From NCBI GenBank assembly GCA_030623035.1, contig JAUXFK010000016.1, forward strand, positions 1 to 21,561: a stretch of DNA of 21,561 bases, written 5' to 3'. Made by a program: the position numbers and the translations under genes. Below are positions 14,766 through 21,393 of the stretch, piece after piece. The notes beneath the pieces are model-generated. The model worked only from the letters and a program-made list of their open reading frames with translations. It ran no database searches and was not told where the DNA came from. Source of the stretch: Deltaproteobacteria bacterium (GTDB lineage: Bacteria; Desulfobacterota; UBA8473). Within the stretch, counting starts at the first letter, position 1. Every line of letters begins with the position of its first letter.

Positions 14766-14777
14766 GGGACGTTCCCC
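14766..14777. repeat. GGGACGTTCCCC motif, possible REP-transposase end remnant
   Basis: The 12-bp near-palindrome contains GGACGTTC. The same core flanks the truncated REP-associated transposase at 20032-20039 (inverted) and 20381-20388. It may be a solo end left by such an element. Confidence 0.35.
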
Positions 14778-14840
14778 TCTTTTTCTAAAACAGGTTCTTT
14801 TCCACCGCTATTTGAAAAATACGAGGCTAAATTACCTATA

Positions 14841-14866
14841 GCTGCTTAATGTGGCTAAACAGTTAC
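14841..14866 (-). repeat. MITE family end, copy D (partial)
   Basis: Read on the minus strand, GTAACTGTTTAGCCACATTA matches the left end of copies A, B and C. No matching opposite end is visible within reach, so this is a solo end or one end of a larger unrecognised element. Confidence 0.6.
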
Positions 14867-14927
14867 AAAGTATGACTTGTCAAGGAAAAGTTTTTATGAT
14901 ATTTGACCTTAACCATATAATCACTTG

Positions 14928-14985
14928 TTGTTGCCGGACGCAAAGCGTCCGGCAACAATGGTGCGGATGAGGAGCATCCGCACCA
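14928..14985 (+). repeat. Two tandem near-perfect hairpins (REP-like)
   Basis: The first hairpin has 14-bp perfect arms (14928-14941, 14945-14958; GCCGGACGC core) with an AAA loop. The second, immediately adjacent, has 11-bp perfect arms (14959-14969, 14975-14985; GTGCGGATG core) with an AGGAG loop. They are GC-rich in AT-rich surroundings, end 58 bases before the outer-membrane protein gene and have no U-tract. They resemble a pair of REP palindromes. Confidence 0.7.
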
Positions 14986-15043
14986 TTATACGCTCATATA
15001 TAGTCAGTTAATACTTGAAATTAGAAGGAGGAACCTGTCGAAA

Positions 15044-15991
15044 ATGAAAAAAGAAAGTAAATGTTCGCTATTTCGTGCTATATTCCTGCCACTGTCATTA
15101 ATCATTTTGGTAACTGCTTATAGTCCGGCACTGGCAGCAACTTCCGGCACTCACTATCCTTTCGGCACCGAAGGGGTTTTGGCTGCTACTGTCCCTCCGC
15201 CCGGATTTCATTACCGGATATATAATTCATTTTATAACCCGGATAAATTCAGAGATGATAATGGCGATGAATTACCAATCGGATTCGACCTTGATGTCTT
15301 TGTCACAGTACATCGTTTTGTTCATGTAACAAAGAAAAAAATTTTCGATGCGGATTTCATGTACGATGTTGTTGTGCCTTTTGCAGATAAAGAGATTTCA
15401 ATCGAAGCATGGGGAGTCGAAGATAGCAAATCCCTGACAGTCGGTGATATCACAATAGAACCGTTTGCCCTGGCATGGCATGGCCCCCGTTATGATGCTG
15501 CCGCAGCTCTGGCGCTGATCCTTCCCACAGGTGAATTCGATGCAGACAAACCGGCTTCACCCGGGCTCGGTTACTGGAGCGGTATGCTTACATTTGGCGG
15601 TACGATATATTTTAATGAACAAAAATCATGGTCATTCAGTGCCCTGACCCGAACCCTTGTACATACGGAACAGGATGATACTGAAATTACACCGGGTTCT
15701 GAATTTGTAGTGGAAGCAGGGCTGGGCAAAGAGATTAAGTTGTCTGATAAATTATCCGTTCGTCCGGGAATATCCGGTTGCGGTTACTGGCAGATAAGCG
15801 ATGATGAGAGTGATAATCCCGCATATGCTGAAGATGAACGCAAAACCGGCTATGCCCTCGGAGCGGAGATTAACTTTTTCTGGTTGCCGCCCAAACTGTT
15901 TCAGTTGAACTTAAGGGCCTTGCGTGAGTTTGGTGCGGAAAACAATGCCGAAGGTTCACAGTTTGTCATTACACTGACTAAATCCTGGTAA
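15044..15991 (+). CDS. Outer-membrane beta-barrel protein, phenol-degradation MetA-like
   Basis: The 315-aa protein has a clear signal peptide: basic MKKESK, a hydrophobic stretch, and cleavage probably after the ALA of YSPALA. Alternating beta strands follow, and it ends TKSW with a terminal aromatic residue, as recognised by the outer-membrane assembly machinery. The pattern (early RIYNSFYNPDKFRDDNG, the WHGPRYDAAAALALILPTGEF segment, late LRALREFGAENNAEG) fits the family called putative MetA-pathway phenol-degradation proteins (SphA-like), thought to be channels for hydrophobic or organic compounds. AAGGAGG lies upstream. The transported substrate is unknown. It stands alone, between repeats. 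Confidence 0.8.
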   Translation: MKKESKCSLFRAIFLPLSLIILVTAYSPALAATSGTHYPFGTEGVLAATVPPPGFHYRIYNSFYNPDKFRDDNGDELPIGFDLDVFVTVHRFVHVTKKKIFDADFMYDVVVPFADKEISIEAWGVEDSKSLTVGDITIEPFALAWHGPRYDAAAALALILPTGEFDADKPASPGLGYWSGMLTFGGTIYFNEQKSWSFSALTRTLVHTEQDDTEITPGSEFVVEAGLGKEIKLSDKLSVRPGISGCGYWQISDDESDNPAYAEDERKTGYALGAEINFFWLPPKLFQLNLRALREFGAENNAEGSQFVITLTKSW

Positions 15992-16046
15992 ATAAAACCG
16001 GAACAAATAAAAACATTCCGGCGTTAAAACGCAGAATTACCGTCTG

Positions 16047-16063
16047 ATGCCGCTACGCGGCAT
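16047..16063. repeat. Small GC hairpin after the outer-membrane protein gene
   Basis: ATGCCGC, a TAC loop, then GCGGCAT: a perfect 7-bp stem with no U-tract. It resembles the REP-like hairpins at 14928-14985 and may belong to the same family. Confidence 0.45.
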
Positions 16064-16143
16064 GAGTAACGACCTCCTCTTTTCCGCGGTAACAATAAAA
16101 AGTATAGATGATCTGCTTAAGTCGTTACTATAGAAGAAGTTTT

Positions 16144-16172
16144 TTTTGACAACCAGAGGCCATATAGATGTT
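16144..16172 (+). repeat. Dispersed 29-bp repeat, copy 1
   Basis: It contains TTTTGACAACCAGAGGC followed by ATATAGATGTT. It matches 27 of 29 bases of 21162-21190 in the same orientation, 5 kb away. Both copies lie beside transposase relics, which suggests an end of a small mobile element. Confidence 0.65.
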
Positions 16173-16227
16173 AGGCTTTTTCTTCCTTATCTGTCAATAG
16201 TAGCATATTGGTGTCAATAGAATTTCA

Positions 16228-16265
16228 AAATGTCCGGTTTTCATAGCAAGTGAAATGTCCGGTTT
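16228..16265 (+). repeat. Direct repeat pair AAATGTCCGGTTT
   Basis: Identical 13-mers at 16228-16240 and 16253-16265 are spaced 25 bases apart. Such paired repeats occur at ends of IS21-type elements and also as regulator sites. No element body is visible, so it is listed only as a repeat. Confidence 0.5.
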
Positions 16266-16352
16266 GAGAATTATTTATAAATTTGTTGAACAATATTTTT
16301 ACCGTATGATATATTCATTATACCTGCCCGGAGGATAGGTCAACGCTGGGGA

Positions 16353-16472
16353 GAGATCCGAGCGCCGAGTCAGGTGAAGAAAAAATTATGGGGAGGCGAA
16401 TTCTGGACGGACGGTTACTTCGCAAGCACTGTCGGGAAGCATGGGAATGAGGATACGATCGGCCATTTTTAA
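16353..16472 (+). pseudogene. IS200/IS605-family TnpA transposase, C-terminal remnant
   Basis: A frame of about 39 residues containing QVKKKLWGGEFWTDGYFAS and TVGKHGNEDTIGHF ends at TAA 16470-16472. LWGGxFWxDGYFxSTVGKHG is the conserved C-terminal block of HUH single-strand transposases of IS200/IS605. The N-terminal HUH domain and start are missing, so this is a dead fragment. Confidence 0.85.
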
Positions 16473-16536
16473 ATTCTCCTTAAACTGGACTGACGGGTTA
16501 GACAGCAACTATCATCAAGAATCCACTCTATCAATT

Positions 16537-17553
16537 CTATCTCACGAACAACTTCGGGCAGTCTTCGCATATGCTCGGCAGCCGGTTTTCATAAAAGGCT
16601 TTGCGAAAACCTCTGTATGCCTTTTTCCGCCAAATGTCCCCAATCGGTGCATCACTGATATTTCCAAAAGTCAACCGCCGATACCTTCTCTTTCCATCGC
16701 GGCATACCTTATTTTTTTGTGATACCGGCAGATTAACAAAAACACACGGAGAAACCATTCCATCGCTAGATACAAAAAACGCACGCAGAACGTTCTCAGT
16801 GCACGTTAGCCGAAGTTCTCCCGGCCTATGGATTTGATAGTGAAGCCTCATCCCCCATTGTTTACCCACCATCTTCACTGCATCCAGTCGTGCTTTAAGC
16901 TCCTCATACTCATCCACAGTTGATGCTATAATGGTTTCGCCTGCAAGCTCCTCACACGGAACGAAGTCCAAGGTGCTCACTACAATCTGGCTTACACCCA
17001 ATCCTTGCAAGGCGAGAGGCAACCGTTCAATATCTCCGATTTTGGAGCGCAAAAGCATATAGGCAATATGTACCGCCGGTAGTTCCTTCCCCAACTTCTT
17101 CTTTGTCTCGTGCAAAATCCGAATATCTTCCAATACCCTGTCAAAGCTGGTTCCCTGGCGGACTTCATCATTCCTTTTATCCACACCAGCCAGGGAAAAA
17201 GCCAAAACGTCCATACCGCATTCCACCACCTTGTAGATAGTCTCCGCATTCAGCAACATTCCATTCGTAGTGGTTCCAACTTTGCAACCAGCTTCCTTTG
17301 CCATCCGCGCCATTTTCAATAAATCGGGGTTGAGAAACGGTTCCCCCCAGCCCTGAAGAAAAACCAGTTGTGTCTTTTTAAAGGCTGGCACCAGATGTTC
17401 AAAAACCTCCAATGACAAGTTCCGATTCTGCCAAGCATCCCGATAAACGGTACGAGGGCAATAGAGACAGGCTGCATTGCAGTATGAAGTCACCTCCACT
17501 TGAATCCAATCTAACGATGGCGACGAAAAAGAACTAAGCCATTCTCTGAGCAA
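16537..17553 (-). CDS. Radical SAM/SPASM-domain protein
   Basis: The protein has CNAACLYC (CxxxCxxC) for the SAM-binding [4Fe-4S] cluster, GWGEPFLNPD and TTTNGMLL in the core barrel. Its C-terminal SPASM-like region comprises CTENVLRAFFVSSDGMVSPC, GNISDAPIGDIW and a final CEDCPK. Such enzymes modify peptides or other substrates by radical chemistry; the target here is unknown. I prefer the TTG at 17551-17553 (338 aa) because AGGAGG lies exactly 5 bases upstream. A TTG at 17605-17607 would give 356 aa but has no ribosome binding site. It lies downstream of, and co-directional with, the acyl-CoA mutase genes (117 bp gap), so joint transcription is possible. Confidence 0.85.
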   Translation of the reverse strand: MLREWLSSFSSPSLDWIQVEVTSYCNAACLYCPRTVYRDAWQNRNLSLEVFEHLVPAFKKTQLVFLQGWGEPFLNPDLLKMARMAKEAGCKVGTTTNGMLLNAETIYKVVECGMDVLAFSLAGVDKRNDEVRQGTSFDRVLEDIRILHETKKKLGKELPAVHIAYMLLRSKIGDIERLPLALQGLGVSQIVVSTLDFVPCEELAGETIIASTVDEYEELKARLDAVKMVGKQWGMRLHYQIHRPGELRLTCTENVLRAFFVSSDGMVSPCVFVNLPVSQKNKVCRDGKRRYRRLTFGNISDAPIGDIWRKKAYRGFRKAFYENRLPSICEDCPKLFVR

Positions 17554-17669
17554 CAAAACCTCCTGCCTAATGCGCTGCGTAGGGTATAGGGGAAGTAAAT
17601 AACTCAATCAACTGAACAAGTATTATCTGCCTGCCCCTATATCTACCCTAAAAGACCAGACCGTATGGT

Positions 17670-18065
17670 TCATACTTCTCTCTTCAGATTTTTTCTGACA
17701 AATTCAACAATGCTGTCCATCCTTGTGCCGGGAGGAAATATTTCGGCAACACCTGCAGCCTTCAAGGCCGGTACTTCGTCAGGTGGAATTATCCCCCCTA
17801 CAATCATCAAAGTGTCGGTTATATTCTTCTCTTTACAAAGTTTCATCAATCCAGGTATCAGTACATGATCATATCCTAACGTACTTATACCGATTACATC
17901 GACATCTTCTTGTAAAGCGATCTCTGTGACTTCCTCAGCCGTTTGCCAGGGACCGGTATATATTACCTCCATCCCTGCATCCCTCAAGGCTGAAGCAACA
18001 ATTTTTACCCCTCTATCATGCCCGTCAAATCCTATTTTGGTAAGTAAGACCCTTATATTTTGCAT
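17670..18065 (-). CDS. B12-binding small subunit of an acyl-CoA mutase
   Basis: The 131-aa domain carries the cobalamin signature FDGHDRG (H16 is the cobalt ligand), GISTLGYDH, and GGIIPPDE near the C-terminus. This is the usual length for a stand-alone B12 subunit (methylmalonyl-CoA or isobutyryl-CoA mutase small chain). AAAGGAA precedes the ATG. The large subunit lies upstream on the same strand with a gap of about 220 bases containing an inverted repeat. The split layout resembles isobutyryl- or 2-hydroxyisobutyryl-CoA mutases and archaeal methylmalonyl-CoA mutases. Confidence 0.9.
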   Translation of the reverse strand: MQNIRVLLTKIGFDGHDRGVKIVASALRDAGMEVIYTGPWQTAEEVTEIALQEDVDVIGISTLGYDHVLIPGLMKLCKEKNITDTLMIVGGIIPPDEVPALKAAGVAEIFPPGTRMDSIVEFVRKNLKREV

Positions 18066-18130
18066 AGTGCATTCCTTTACTTAATAGATTTCCTAACAAC
18101 TGATCCCTGACCCTTGTGAACTGTTACGAT

Positions 18131-18292
18131 CTAAGGGACAAGGAAATAACCTCCTCGAGTTGGCGCTCAGATTTATAGATTTGTTTGATCTGAAAACGCA
18201 AAACCGAAGTAATAGTCGAATCTATGTTGAGTATTTTGTGTTTGAAGATCGGGCAAAGATGGCCTAAAAGTGATTTCAGCCTTGTCCCTAGG
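18131..18292. repeat. Inverted repeat in the gap between mutase subunit genes
   Basis: CTAAGGGACAAGG (18131-18143) and CCTTGTCCCTAGG (18280-18292) form an imperfect 13-bp inverted repeat with a 10-bp perfect core. The segment of about 160 bp between them has no gene. The right arm overlaps the large subunit's stop codon (18288-18290). It could be a small mobile element or an intercistronic RNA structure. Confidence 0.4.
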
Positions 18293-19943
18293 TTAACAAG
18301 GGCCTGCCAAAGCCGTATACATCTCTCAATTTTCTAACTATCTCACCGTGAGTAACATCCGCCTTAACAGCGTCGATCACCGCCTCAAACAAGTTTCTAC
18401 CAGGATCGAGGGCTGCATTACGAAGGTCTTTCATAGCATTATCCGCCTTCTTCTGATTTCGTTTCTCTCTTAGGCTCTTAGTTCGATTGATCTGTCTTTC
18501 GATCAGTTCCTTATCTACCTTTAGCTGTTCCGGGGCTTCTTCCTGATCTTCAACTGTGTACTTATTCAACCCAACCACTGTCCTATTACCACCATCTACC
18601 TCCTTTTGGTATCCAAAAGACGAGTCGGCAATCTCTCTCTGGACAAAACCTTCCTTTGCTGCTTCAAACATCCCTCCCTTTTTATCAATCGTGTTGATAT
18701 AGTCCCATGCCCTCTTTTCCACCTCATTTGTCAGTGACTCCACAAAGTAAGATCCTCCCATAGGGTCAATAACATCCGCCACCCCGGTCTCTTCCGCGAT
18801 TATGTTCTGTGTCATGATGGCAACTCGTTGTGACTTTTCACTTGGAATCCAAAGAGGTTCGTCGAATGCATCTGTGTGAATAGACTGAGCCCCTCCAAGG
18901 ATTGCGGATAGAGTATGAAGAGATGACCGTACGATATTGTTCAGAGGTTGCTGCTGGGTTAGTTCCGTGCCGGATGTCTGAGCATGAAACTTCAACAAAC
19001 AGGATTGGGGGTTCTTAGCTCCAAACCTGTTCCTCATGATACTTGCCCACATCCTCCTTGCAGCTCTAAATTTAGCAACCTCCTCGAACAAATCACCGCT
19101 TATATCGAAGAAAAAAGAGAATCTGGGTGCGAAATCATCTACATCTAATCCGGCCTTTATAAATGTATCAACGTAAAATATACCCGTTGACAATGTAAAA
19201 GCCAGAGCCTGGACAGGGTTCGCCCCAGCCTGCTGCATGTGCTGACCTACAACGCTTATTGGATGCCACTTAGGCATATGTTCTGTACAATATTTTACGT
19301 GATCGGTCAATATCCTTAAATGGCCATCCAATTCAAATCTGATGGGCTGGTTACAACTGATATAATGGGATATGAAGTCACTCTGGTTTGTGGTGCCCTG
19401 GAGCCGCGAAATGGGAATACCCCCTTCCTCAGCCATAGCTATGAGAGAGGCTACCATCATGTAAGGGCCGAAGTCATTCATCGCCAAACTTACTTTATCA
19501 AGCGGGATTCCATCAAAAGCAATCTCCATATCCTTCAATGAATCTACAGTAGTCCCGCACCTGCCTAAAAGCACCTTGTCAACCGTATCTGAGTCGTATC
19601 CCCTAAAGTAAGAGTTGCAAGGCACAAAATTGATACCGTTTTGTCCTGTCCTGAGCATATCTTTTTGCCGTATATTAAAGGTTTCCGGGCTTTGAAGTCC
19701 AACCAATAACCTCTTTGTCCATATGCGTCCTCTATACATTGAAGGGTATATGCCCCTTGTATACGGGTATTCACTGGGCAATCCCAGTTTCTTCTCATCA
19801 TCGAAATCATTAAGGTCTTCAGATGTATATATGGGTTTTATGGGGATCCCTGAACGCGTTGTGAAAACCTTTTTCCTTTCAGGACGTTTTTCTAGTGATT
19901 CCCTGTAACCCTCCATCCACTTATCAATCTTGCCTTTTCTCAT
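18288..19943 (-). CDS. Methylmalonyl-CoA-mutase-like large subunit, substrate uncertain
   Basis: The 551-aa protein aligns along the catalytic barrel of methylmalonyl-CoA mutase: YPSMYRGRIWT, RGYDSDT, MPKWHPISV, HMQQAGA, DDFAPRFSFFFDI, FRAARRMWA, QTSGTELTQQ, IHTDAFDEPL and VIDPMGGSYFVE. CoA contacts (Y66, M69, R73) and the catalytic His (H235) are kept. By eye, Tyr89 of the P. shermanii enzyme is Leu80, Arg207 (which binds the methylmalonyl carboxylate) is Cys197, and Tyr243 is Gln234. It is therefore a B12-dependent carbon-skeleton mutase, but probably for a different acyl-CoA. AGGAGG precedes the ATG. No meaB-like chaperone gene is present in the window. Confidence 0.88.
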   Translation of the reverse strand: MRKGKIDKWMEGYRESLEKRPERKKVFTTRSGIPIKPIYTSEDLNDFDDEKKLGLPSEYPYTRGIYPSMYRGRIWTKRLLVGLQSPETFNIRQKDMLRTGQNGINFVPCNSYFRGYDSDTVDKVLLGRCGTTVDSLKDMEIAFDGIPLDKVSLAMNDFGPYMMVASLIAMAEEGGIPISRLQGTTNQSDFISHYISCNQPIRFELDGHLRILTDHVKYCTEHMPKWHPISVVGQHMQQAGANPVQALAFTLSTGIFYVDTFIKAGLDVDDFAPRFSFFFDISGDLFEEVAKFRAARRMWASIMRNRFGAKNPQSCLLKFHAQTSGTELTQQQPLNNIVRSSLHTLSAILGGAQSIHTDAFDEPLWIPSEKSQRVAIMTQNIIAEETGVADVIDPMGGSYFVESLTNEVEKRAWDYINTIDKKGGMFEAAKEGFVQREIADSSFGYQKEVDGGNRTVVGLNKYTVEDQEEAPEQLKVDKELIERQINRTKSLREKRNQKKADNAMKDLRNAALDPGRNLFEAVIDAVKADVTHGEIVRKLRDVYGFGRPLLT

Positions 19944-20021
19944 TCTTTCTTTCCTCCTCCTTTGGCTATAGATTTTCCTAGAATTGGCAATCGATCTTTT
20001 TCTTTGATTTTATTAAGTCCT

Positions 20022-20327
20022 TTAATGTGGAGAACGTCCCCTATATCCCTTCTTGTGTCTGTGATTGTATTTTATGGCATACCCTGTCAACAATCTTCTC
20101 ATCAATGTTGGAAGGCCTGCATCCCCTGATCTAAATAAAAAATGGGCATGGTTGGATAAAAATACCCATGCATAACAGGCCGTGTTTGTGGCGGTCAATA
20201 AATCGCTCATGCGTTCTATCATGTCAGCATGATCTTTGCTGTCACAAAATATCCTGCGACGCTCAATACCCCGAATAATAACGTGATGGATAACCCCAGG
20301 AGCATCTAATCTTGCAAGTCTTGGCAT
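20022..20327 (-). pseudogene. REP-associated tyrosine transposase (Y1/HUH), N-terminal fragment
   Basis: The 101-residue frame starts MPRLARLDAPGVIHHVIIRG, the typical N-terminus of Y1-type (IS200-like, REP-associated) transposases. It carries the HUH pair in LSNHAHFLF and the catalytic-Tyr helix region LLTGYAIKYNHRH. The next expected block (GHLFQNRYKS) is absent: the frame runs into GYRGRSPH and a stop, so over half of the usual 200+ residues is lost. Truncation coincides with a GGACGTTC-type sequence. It lies upstream of the mutase operon. Confidence 0.85.
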
Positions 20328-20388
20328 AATCGGGTTTATATCATAACATATCCCTTATGTTAAGTTAATTAATTACCTAAGGACGTTC
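20032..20388. repeat. Inverted GAACGTCC/GGACGTTC ends around the truncated transposase
   Basis: GAACGTCC at 20032-20039 and GGACGTTC at 20381-20388 are inverted copies flanking the transposase fragment. The right one is next to TTAAGTTAATTAATTACC (20359-20376). They may mark the borders of a minimal REP-transposase element. Confidence 0.4.
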
Positions 20389-20466
20389 CCTATTTCCTAT
20401 TTCATTCTATTTCACTTGAGCAGCGGGCGATGCACCAGCAAGGACCGTCTGTACTTAATGCGGATG

Positions 20467-20646
20467 TCAGCCCGTCTTTTGTTTTGGGACGGGCAGTGGG
20501 TTCGGTTGGCGACAAACAAGACGTTTAAAAAGTTTCTTTTGCAATATCTGAAGATGTTGATAGTACTTTTCAGGAGCTTGTCCACATTCCTTATCAATCT
20601 GATGTCTTATCTCCCGCACCTCTTTTACGATTGGATCTTGGGTCAT
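20467..20646 (-). CDS. Small protein associated with a PIN-toxin gene
   Basis: The 59-aa frame starts MTQDPIVKEVREIRHQID and ends in a basic, proline-rich tail. The MTxDPIVxEVxxIR opening is one I associate with short proteins encoded directly beside PIN-domain toxin genes in proteobacteria and cyanobacteria. GGAGG lies about 7 bases before the ATG, and the start is one base after the PIN stop codon, so it was translationally coupled to it. It may be an antitoxin or accessory factor. The tail may be altered, since the last 12 residues look unlike the rest. Confidence 0.6.
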   Translation of the reverse strand: MTQDPIVKEVREIRHQIDKECGQAPEKYYQHLQILQKKLFKRLVCRQPNPLPVPKQKTG

Positions 20647-20647
20647 T

Positions 20648-20866
20648 TTAAACCTCCATAAGTTCCTCTGGAGTACATATTATGAGCGTTGATATTCCAC
20701 GAATTGTATTTATTTCTTGAATTACTGATCGGACACGTGCGCTTAAAATGTGGCTAAAATTCCAAGATACAAGAAAATCCATTCCGTGAAATGTCGCAAC
20801 AGCTAAATGAAAGGCATCACCTCTGGCTTTATCGGGAATAAGGATTTTTTCAAAATACGATGGGCA
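20648..20866 (-). pseudogene. PIN-domain toxin, 5'-truncated
   Basis: The frame reads PDKARGDAFHLAVATFHGMD then FLVSWNFSHI and ends IICTPEELMEV. This is the C-terminal half of a PIN-domain protein: the D-A-x-H-L-A helix with the third acidic residue, the LxxWN segment, and the TPEEL tail. The first half, with the initial Asp and Glu, is missing. Upstream the frame meets a stop and the DNA becomes a transposase fragment, so the gene was decapitated by that junction. Confidence 0.8.
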
Positions 20867-20893
20867 AGGGGGCGTAATTCAATAAAATCAATA

Positions 20894-21060
20894 TTATTCT
20901 TCGTCTCTTTTTGTTTCAGCGCCATCGCAACCGCTGACGTCCCTACTCCCACATTTCGTGCGATCTCCTCCAGGGTCACCCCCATTTCTCAGCTCAAATA
21001 GTATGCAATTTGTCCGACGCGTTTTAGTACTGTTAAACCCTCTGACTCTATTGATAGAAG
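20894..21060 (-). pseudogene. REP-associated transposase, C-terminal fragment
   Basis: The frame reads VLKRVGQIAYYLS, an in-frame TGA, then EMGVTLEEIARNVGVGTSAV and AMALKQKE. This is the DnaA-like helix-turn-helix found at the C-terminus of many REP-associated transposases. The HUH part is missing and the frame is interrupted, so it is a relic. It cannot be the missing end of the 20022-20327 fragment, since it lies on the wrong side of it. Confidence 0.65.
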
Positions 21061-21161
21061 ACAAAAGCCAAAACAAACGAATCGCTTGTCAAGAAATAAG
21101 TCTCAAAGACGGAAGATCTATTAAAAAAATTATGGGTTTTCGATCTATAGGAGTCGTTTTC

Positions 21162-21190
21162 TTTTGACAACCAAAGGCTATATAGATGTT
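21162..21190 (+). repeat. Dispersed 29-bp repeat, copy 2
   Basis: TTTTGACAACCAAAGGC followed by TATATAGATGTT differs from 16144-16172 at two positions. It lies between a transposase relic and hicA. Confidence 0.65.
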
Positions 21191-21213
21191 GAGCGTTTCG
21201 TTCATACAGATCG

Positions 21214-21393
21214 TCATTGCAAGCCTAAATATTTTCTGATGTGTTTTGCCAAAGCGTTATCGATTTCAGCATGGCGTGGCACTGGCTGTTTCTGTCCTGT
21301 ATTTGGATTTACATAAATGTCGTGTCTGGCACCTGGTCGGTGCAACTTGCATCCGTCACGAACAAGCTGACTAACGAATTGCTTGCGATTCAT
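21214..21393 (-). CDS. hicA: HicA-type toxin (mRNA interferase)
   Basis: The 59-aa protein starts MNRKQFVSQLVRDGCKLHRP and continues GARHDIYVNP and PVPRHAEI, ending RKYLGLQ. This is the compact HicA fold: one alpha-beta double-stranded-RNA-binding-like domain with the catalytic His in the G-x-R/S-H segment (H24) and the conserved PVPRH. HicA cleaves mRNA until neutralised by HicB. The ATG overlaps the upstream hicB stop codon (ATGA), so translation is coupled. The gene appears complete despite its shortness. Confidence 0.9.
   Translation of the reverse strand: MNRKQFVSQLVRDGCKLHRPGARHDIYVNPNTGQKQPVPRHAEIDNALAKHIRKYLGLQ

Larger units (their letters stand above)
15992..16352. other. Gene-free spacer with repeats
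   Basis: No plausible gene is seen. It holds a small CCGGAA/TTCCGG inverted repeat just after the outer-membrane gene, the hairpin at 16047, a copy of a dispersed 29-bp repeat (16144), two TGTCAATAG copies (16192, 16212) and a pair of TGTCCGGTTT direct repeats. Confidence 0.5.

Noticed and set aside
14614..14841. 75-residue frame crossing the right end of the IS30 element
   Set aside because: It spans the IS boundary, has unusual composition and no family features.
16537..17607. Radical SAM start at TTG 17605-17607
   Set aside because: No ribosome binding site; a later in-frame TTG has AGGAGG at 5 bases. It is kept as an alternative, not the call.
20416..20661. 81-residue plus-strand frame opposite the PIN-associated small gene
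   Set aside because: No family features; the minus strand has a coupled gene with a good ribosome binding site in the same place.
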